Source: S143-63 sp964425855 (GTDB taxonomy: Archaea > Thermoproteota > Thermoprotei_A > Sulfolobales > Acidilobaceae). Taken from it: a stretch of DNA of 18,143 nucleotides. The position numbers and the translations under genes were made by a program. The stretch covers positions 1 to 18,143 of the forward strand of contig CAYROE010000020.1 in NCBI GenBank assembly GCA_964425855.1, written 5' to 3'. The notes below the pieces were generated by a model. That model was not told where the DNA came from. It made no database searches and saw nothing but the letters and a program-made list of their open reading frames with translations. Each line of letters begins with the position of its first letter. The first letter of the stretch is position 1. Positions 13,996 through 18,143 of this stretch are shown in pieces.

Positions 13996-15312
13996 CTAAC
14001 AATTACTGAGAAGCTCTCTAGCCCACCTAACCACATCATCTAGCTTTACGGTAAATCTCTCGCCACACTTGACACCGTACAAGGTCACAGTACTCGATTC
14101 TACTTCCTTTCCGCCTATGAATGCCAACACGGGGATAGAGAGTCTCTGCGCCTTCTTCCTCTGCTTCCTCTCATTAGCTCTTCCCACATCTATTCTAGTC
14201 CTAATCCCTCCACGTCTCAGTAAATCTGTTACTTTCCAAGCATACTGGAAGAAGTCACGCTTCATTACTATTACTTGGACTTCTGTAACAGTTTTTCTAT
14301 CTAGGTTATATATTCCCAGCTCTAATCCAGCATCAATTATACGCTCGAGACCTATACTAACACCAGTAGCAGGAATAGACTCGCCTATGAAGAGGCCGAT
14401 AAGATTATCGTATCTTCCTCCACCCGCTACGCTACCTATCCTGGGTTTATCCAGCACGATCTCCAGTATAGGCCCTGTATAGTAGTCCAGACCCCTGACA
14501 AGGCTCATATCTATCTTAATCTTATCGGATTCTATAATGAGGGAACTCATCTCTCTTAAGTGGGCGATTGCCGCTGATACGTTAGAGTTATTAGAATATT
14601 TTTTGCTAATCTCATCTAGTATATCGTCGGGTTCGCCCGATATTGATATTATGTCAAGTATTTTTTCTACGGTTCCTTGAGCTAGGCCGAGCTTTTCCAG
14701 CTCCCTCCTTACGCCATCTATACCGATTTTGTCCAGCTTATCGATAGCTCTGTAGACGGGGACTACGTTTGATAATCCGAGTTCTTCCTCGAATATACCT
14801 CTGAGAAGTCTTCTATCGTTTAACCGTATTGTGTATCCCGAGCCGAATCCAAGTGTCTTCAAAGAGTCTATCGCGAGGTTAACTATTTCCGCATCTGCCT
14901 CTGGATACGGGCTCCCAACTATATCAGCATCGCACTGGTAGAATTCCCTGTATCTACCCTTTTGAGGCTCCTCGTGCCTCCATACTGGAGCGATATGATA
15001 TCGTTTGAACGGCATTACGATGTTTCTATGAGTAGCGACAAACCGTGCAAGCGGGACTGTTAGATCGTATCTGAGCGCGTATTCGCGTTCGCTCCAGGGA
15101 TCCTTGAATCTCCATATAAGCCTGTTCTCGGCTTCCTCGCCGTACTTACCTGCCAGTATCTCCCAGTATTCGAGGATCGGTGTATCGATTGGATCGAACC
15201 CATATCTCTGGAATACATTTTCTAGTCGTGAAATGAGTTCCTTTCTGAGAAGCATAATATCGGGTGGAAAATCGCGGAAGCCTCTTGGTGGTCTTATGTT
15301 GCGGGGCTTCAA
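13996..15312 (-). CDS. hisS: Histidyl-tRNA synthetase
   Basis: HisRS charges tRNA-His with histidine. The 438-residue protein has the class II core: an N-terminal RPPRGFRDFPP; motif 2 starting at R112 (RHEEPQKGRYREFYQCD); the HisRS-specific LVRGLDYYTG (271-280); AGGGRYDNL (296-304); and motif 3 TGVSIGLERI (316-325, Arg324). A C-terminal anticodon-binding domain (about 343-438) follows. All expected catalytic residues are present and the length is normal. The start is TTG at 15312, overlapping the stop of the upstream small gene as TTGA, with GGGGAG just before it; no other start lies before the conserved N-terminus. The 4-base overlap implies coupled translation with the upstream gene. Confidence 0.96.
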   Translation of the reverse strand: MKPRNIRPPRGFRDFPPDIMLLRKELISRLENVFQRYGFDPIDTPILEYWEILAGKYGEEAENRLIWRFKDPWSEREYALRYDLTVPLARFVATHRNIVMPFKRYHIAPVWRHEEPQKGRYREFYQCDADIVGSPYPEADAEIVNLAIDSLKTLGFGSGYTIRLNDRRLLRGIFEEELGLSNVVPVYRAIDKLDKIGIDGVRRELEKLGLAQGTVEKILDIISISGEPDDILDEISKKYSNNSNVSAAIAHLREMSSLIIESDKIKIDMSLVRGLDYYTGPILEIVLDKPRIGSVAGGGRYDNLIGLFIGESIPATGVSIGLERIIDAGLELGIYNLDRKTVTEVQVIVMKRDFFQYAWKVTDLLRRGGIRTRIDVGRANERKQRKKAQRLSIPVLAFIGGKEVESSTVTLYGVKCGERFTVKLDDVVRWARELLSNC

Positions 15313-15614
15313 TTCTCTCCCCTCTTTTCTTTTTCCCTTTCCTCTATTTTTCTAGCTATGGTCTCTAGATACATAGAGTATATTTCTGTGGCAATTCTAA
15401 CGGTTGCATAAACCCTTCCTGGAAGAGAAAGCTTATCGCATTCCTGGCTCCATATGCTTTCGAGAAGCTCGCTTAGTCTTGTTTTTTCTCCTAGGATCTT
15501 CTCGATGAAGTCGTCTACAATGTCTTTTTCATCGTCATCTATGCCGAGTGCCCTATAGAGTTCTCCTTCATCGTGATTGAATAATTCTTTGTCTATGCAA
15601 CAGTTCTTCTCCAA
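15309..15614 (-). CDS. Uncharacterised small acidic protein cotranscribed with hisS
   Basis: I do not recognise this 101-residue protein. It has two adjacent cysteines near the N-terminus (C5, C6) and a third at 59, a strongly acidic middle (LGIDDDEKDIVDDFIEKIL), and a helical C-terminal half ending in a highly charged tail (ARKIEEREKEKRGEN). There is no signal peptide, membrane segment or catalytic motif. The start is TTG at 15614 with GGTGA six bases upstream, and AT-rich sequence at about 15640-15660 may be the promoter. The strong ribosome binding site and the TTGA overlap with hisS argue that it is a real gene. A link to HisRS or translation is a guess from position. Confidence 0.75.
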   Translation of the reverse strand: MEKNCCIDKELFNHDEGELYRALGIDDDEKDIVDDFIEKILGEKTRLSELLESIWSQECDKLSLPGRVYATVRIATEIYSMYLETIARKIEEREKEKRGEN

Positions 15615-15679
15615 GTATAGTCACCGAACTACGTCAATGTAGCTATATCTAATTATGTTATTTTGATATTTTTAACAGG

Positions 15680-16654
15680 TTATTTCTGGCATGGTTCCTC
15701 TCTTACAATTGGTCTCCTGGATCTAGTTGGATAAACCTCGATTAGGGTAGAACTAGGTATGCACCCGTGGCTGACAGGAAGACATATGTTATCTGCATCT
15801 ATTGAGTAGTATAGGAGTGTTCCGTCACGTGTTACAGTTTCACACCATCTCCTATCGAGAACCGCGGTATTTCTTAGCCGGTTTCTTGTCTGTATTTTAT
15901 CTTTGACTGTGGCGGGACAGAAATGAACGGGTATTGATACGTTTTCCTGTGCCCATTCGATGATTCTTAATGCTGCTTCTAGGGCTCCTTCAACTGTAAA
16001 TGGACGCTTGTTGCTTTCCCTATATCCCCTTATCATGAGTTGTCTCGCGTTTGGAGAAACGAATTCTAGCTCGTTCAAGTTCACAAATTCAGCTCTTACT
16101 CTATCTGCGTAAAGTATTATCTTTTTGGCCCATTCTAGGAGACCGGGGGCAATAGGTATCTCGACTCCTGTACTGATAGATGTGTATTTGACTGCTAGTT
16201 TGATTTTCTCGAGGAAAGAATCATGTGTAGGATGGAACCGTATTTCGTCTAGGCCAATGTGGTCAAGTCTTGATAAAACGTTCCTTGTGGCATATCTTCC
16301 GCTTGTATATAGATGTATGTGGAAACCATACCCAAAGTTCTCCTTTAGAGACTTTATGACATTGAATACTCTATGTGGAACTGTTAAAGGATCCCCTCCA
16401 GTGATACTGGCTCCGCTGGCGCCACTCCTCATGACCTCGAGCACAATGTCATCGACACTGTTTACGGGTTCTTCGTTCACAAAGATCACGTCACGCCCAA
16501 GTTTCTCACGGCTAACAGGACAGTAGAAACATCCATCATCGCATAGCCCTGTGATAAATATAACTGTCTTTAACCCGCCGAAGCAGAGATTGCATCCCTG
16601 CGCCATATAGGGCCTAGATAGTAGTGCACGGTCCTTTGCGCCTAATCTTAGCAT
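15680..16654 (-). CDS. Radical SAM protein, PflA-related (COG2108-like)
   Basis: The 324-residue protein has the radical SAM signature C38-x3-C42-x2-C45 within GLCDDGCFYCPVSREK, which binds the [4Fe-4S] cluster that cleaves S-adenosylmethionine. ITGGDPL (84-90) fits the SAM-binding glycine motif. The GCFYCPVSREKLGRD stretch and the ITGGDPL block look like the archaeal family related to pyruvate formate-lyase activating enzymes (COG2108), whose substrate is unknown. Further cysteines lie at 21 and 24 (GCNLCFGG), 246, 271, 291, 298 and 322; the N-terminal CxxC and some C-terminal ones could hold a second metal site. The ATG at 16654 has AGGT about ten bases upstream and a TATA-like CATATTAAG near 16691-16699. 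It appears to be transcribed alone. No obvious substrate protein or biosynthetic partner lies beside it. Confidence 0.88.
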   Translation of the reverse strand: MLRLGAKDRALLSRPYMAQGCNLCFGGLKTVIFITGLCDDGCFYCPVSREKLGRDVIFVNEEPVNSVDDIVLEVMRSGASGASITGGDPLTVPHRVFNVIKSLKENFGYGFHIHLYTSGRYATRNVLSRLDHIGLDEIRFHPTHDSFLEKIKLAVKYTSISTGVEIPIAPGLLEWAKKIILYADRVRAEFVNLNELEFVSPNARQLMIRGYRESNKRPFTVEGALEAALRIIEWAQENVSIPVHFCPATVKDKIQTRNRLRNTAVLDRRWCETVTRDGTLLYYSIDADNICLPVSHGCIPSSTLIEVYPTRSRRPIVREEPCQK

Positions 16655-16776
16655 TTCATGATAACCTATTCATGCAGTAATATAGGGAAGCTTAATATGA
16701 TTAGAAATACATACTACCGCAGATCAATAAAACATTGCTTGTTCCATTCTAGCAAATGTGATAACTAGTATAGTGT

Positions 16777-16864
16777 TGGTGCGGGGGGTGGGATTTGAAC
16801 CCACGCAGGCCTACGCCATCGGGTCCTGAGCCCGACCCCTTTGACCAGGCTCGGGCACCCCCGC
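16777..16864 (-). tRNA. tRNA-Leu (anticodon CAG)
   Basis: The minus strand folds as a type II tRNA. The 7-base acceptor stem is GCGGGGG (16864-16858) with CCCCCGC (16787-16781), then discriminator A at 16780 and an encoded CCA (16779-16777). The anticodon stem TCGGG/CCCGA encloses the loop CTCAGGA, giving anticodon CAG, which reads CUG as leucine. A long variable arm, TGGCGTAGGCCTGC, confirms the leucine/serine class, and GTGGG/CCCAC forms the T stem around TTCAAAT. There is no intron. AT-rich CTTAATAA on the minus strand (about 16903-16910) could be the TATA box. Confidence 0.95.
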
Positions 16865-16921
16865 ATCCCCAGCCAATTATACGTGTCTAAGTCAATTACA
16901 GGTTATTAAGAATATTTCGAG

Positions 16922-16962
16922 CCTAGGGTTACTCATTTATTTCCCCGAAAGGTAACCATAGG
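16922..16962. repeat. Imperfect inverted repeat between tRNA-Leu and secY
   Basis: The arms CCTAGGGTTAC (16922-16932) and GTAACCATAGG (16952-16962) pair at 10 of 11 positions around a 19-base centre. The centre contains CATTTATTT (16933-16941), a candidate TATA box for secY. It may be a protein-binding site covering the secY promoter or an RNA hairpin; the sequence does not settle which. Confidence 0.45.
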
Positions 16963-17007
16963 TCTACAAGGCAGTTTCCGGGAGAATCGACGATTAGGTG
17001 AATCAAT

Positions 17008-18143
17008 GTGGGTGTACTGGATATACTTGCAGCAATTGCCGACAGATTTCCTACAATAGAGAAACCGGTGCCAAAACCATCGCTTTATAGGAGATTGGCG
17101 TGGACGGGTGTTGTCCTTGTACTATATCTCATAATGACTAATATTCCTCTATATGGGATACCCGAGCAGGTCACTGAGTCTACTATTACTCTTCAGCAAA
17201 TTATCTTCGCCAGTAGCGCTGGCACACTGATGGAGCTTGGAATAGGCCCCATTGTCACGGCAGGACTCATACTACAGGTACTTGCAGGCGCGAAAATAAT
17301 AGACATTGATCTATCGGATCCAGATGCTAGAAAAACATTCACCGCCGCACAGAAAAGCCTGGCCATATTCTTCGCAATATTCGAAGCCACGATGTACGTC
17401 TTAGGAAACAAGTATTGGGCCGGAACTAACATAACTCCATCATGGGAAATAAAGATCCTGGTTATTGCACAGCTCTCACTAGCCGCATTTATAGTTATTC
17501 TCATGGATGAGATGCTCCAAAAGGGTTGGGGCATAGGAAGCGCGATAAGCCTCTTTATCCTGGCAGGAGTAGCATACCAGGTAATGTGGAGCTTCCTTGG
17601 CTATATTCCCCGAGTAGCCGAAACATATGGCTTTATCCCTGCATTGGTACAGAATCCTTCTCTAATGATTATTGCAAGGCCAGGAGGATACCCTGATCTC
17701 ACAGGCCTCACGGCGACGCTTGCGATAATACTCTTCTTAGTATACGTTCAAGCGATGAGGGTAGAGATCCCGGTCACCTCTCCAAGGATGAGGGGTATAA
17801 GGTCAAAGGTACCACTACAGTTCATGTATGTGACAAACATACCCATACTACTAGTCGGTATACTAGTAGCAGACCTCCAGCTCTTCAGAGGAATAATAGG
17901 AAACTTCCTGGGAACAACGCACCCAATATACCAGGCATACGACCAGTTCGTCTACTATATCAGCCCGCCGAGAGGAATAATTACTGCAGTCTCAGACCCG
18001 ATCAGGACAGTAACATTCGTGATCAGTTGGACGATAATGTCAATTATCTTCGGATACATGTGGGTAGAACTAGCGGGCCTAAACCCCTCAGAACAGGCGG
18101 ATAGACTAATAAAAAGCGGCCTCGAGATACCCGGAATGCGGAG
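17008..18143 (+). CDS. secY: Preprotein translocase subunit SecY (5' part, truncated by window end)
   Basis: SecY forms the membrane channel of the Sec translocon. From the GTG at 17008, 378 codons are readable and the frame is still open at the window edge, so the last part of this normally about 460-residue protein lies outside. The N-terminus has ADRFPTIEKPVPKPS before the first helix. The plug region ITLQQIIFASSAGTLMELGIGP, the GPIVTAGLILQ segment, RGIRSKVPLQFMYVTNIP and LQLFRGIIGN are typical of archaeal SecY, and several long hydrophobic helices are evident. AGGTGA (16996-17001) lies six bases before the GTG. The region upstream holds tRNA-Leu on the other strand and an inverted repeat, so secY begins its own transcript here rather than following ribosomal protein genes directly. 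Confidence 0.96.
   Translation, partial: MGVLDILAAIADRFPTIEKPVPKPSLYRRLAWTGVVLVLYLIMTNIPLYGIPEQVTESTITLQQIIFASSAGTLMELGIGPIVTAGLILQVLAGAKIIDIDLSDPDARKTFTAAQKSLAIFFAIFEATMYVLGNKYWAGTNITPSWEIKILVIAQLSLAAFIVILMDEMLQKGWGIGSAISLFILAGVAYQVMWSFLGYIPRVAETYGFIPALVQNPSLMIIARPGGYPDLTGLTATLAIILFLVYVQAMRVEIPVTSPRMRGIRSKVPLQFMYVTNIPILLVGILVADLQLFRGIIGNFLGTTHPIYQAYDQFVYYISPPRGIITAVSDPIRTVTFVISWTIMSIIFGYMWVELAGLNPSEQADRLIKSGLEIPGMR

Noticed and set aside
13922..14002. Upstream extension of PpsA by 27 residues, overlapping hisS
   Set aside because: The TTG at 13921 has a ribosome binding site and a promoter-like element at the right distance, and the extension covers that promoter.
16858..16876. GC-rich run at the tRNA-Leu 5' end as a possible separate regulatory hairpin
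   Set aside because: The G/C run is explained by the tRNA acceptor stem; nothing further is needed.
17193..17534. Minus-strand open frame of 113 codons
   Set aside because: It is antisense to secY, whose plus-strand frame is unmistakable.
1..18143. CRISPR arrays, insertion sequences, phage genes or attachment sites
   Set aside because: I saw no spaced direct repeats, transposase or integrase motifs, or target-site duplications on either strand. tRNA-Leu has no integrase gene or duplicated 3' end nearby in this window.

Overview
The window looks like part of the chromosome of an anaerobic, probably hyperthermophilic crenarchaeon (Thermoprotei, most likely Desulfurococcales-like). That placement is inferred from several things: ferredoxin-linked 2-oxoacid metabolism, a crenarchaeal-style SecY, archaeal-only families (DUF424, a COG2108-type radical SAM protein), GGTG-type ribosome binding sites, many TTG and GTG starts, tightly packed genes, and a tRNA gene with an encoded CCA. 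I cannot name the species. Nearly all the DNA is coding. The longest stretch without a gene is about 205 bases (2819-3023), and no gap exceeds 300 bases. I saw no insertion sequence, phage gene or CRISPR array.

Layout. (1) 1-230, plus strand: the end of an ATP-grasp subunit or domain of ADP-forming acyl-CoA synthetase. It converges on iorA-iorB (254-2818, minus), the two subunits of indolepyruvate:ferredoxin oxidoreductase. Together these would cover oxidation of aryl pyruvates to aryl-CoAs and then ATP formation, as in peptide fermentation. (2) 3024-3470, plus strand: a small membrane protein, divergent from iorA. (3) 3570-5610, minus: an operon of a DUF1646-type membrane transporter followed by a two-domain universal stress protein. 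(4) 5762-7484, minus: etfB-etfA, an electron transfer flavoprotein, preceded by a candidate operator palindrome. (5) 7631-7930: a DUF424 protein. (6) 8104-11343, minus: an operon of a small cysteine-rich metal-binding protein, the gamma-alpha fused subunit of a 2-oxoacid:ferredoxin oxidoreductase, and its beta subunit. (7) 11477-13921, minus: PEP synthase. (8) 13996-15614, minus: an uncharacterised small protein whose stop overlaps the start of hisS. (9) 15680-16654, minus: a radical SAM protein. (10) 16777-16864, minus: tRNA-Leu(CAG). (11) 17008 to the window end, plus: secY, truncated by the window edge.

How the genes fit together. Two ferredoxin-reducing oxidoreductases (IOR and OFOR), an acyl-CoA synthetase that makes ATP, an ETF and PEP synthase together suggest a central-metabolism neighbourhood. 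In it, amino acids are fermented through 2-oxoacids, with electrons passing to ferredoxin and flavoprotein, and pyruvate can be returned to gluconeogenesis by PpsA. The translation and secretion genes at the right (hisS, tRNA-Leu, secY) are a separate block.

Several starts given here are shorter than the longest reading frame. In these cases a GGTG-type ribosome binding site 5-6 bases upstream marks an internal start, and for iorA, ppsA and the DUF1646 gene a TATA-like box lies about 40-45 bases upstream of it. The items I consider most worth following up are the small dual-metal-site protein ahead of OFOR, the unidentified partner of hisS, and two inverted repeats in front of etfB and secY. 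I found no clearly new multi-gene defence or mobile system.
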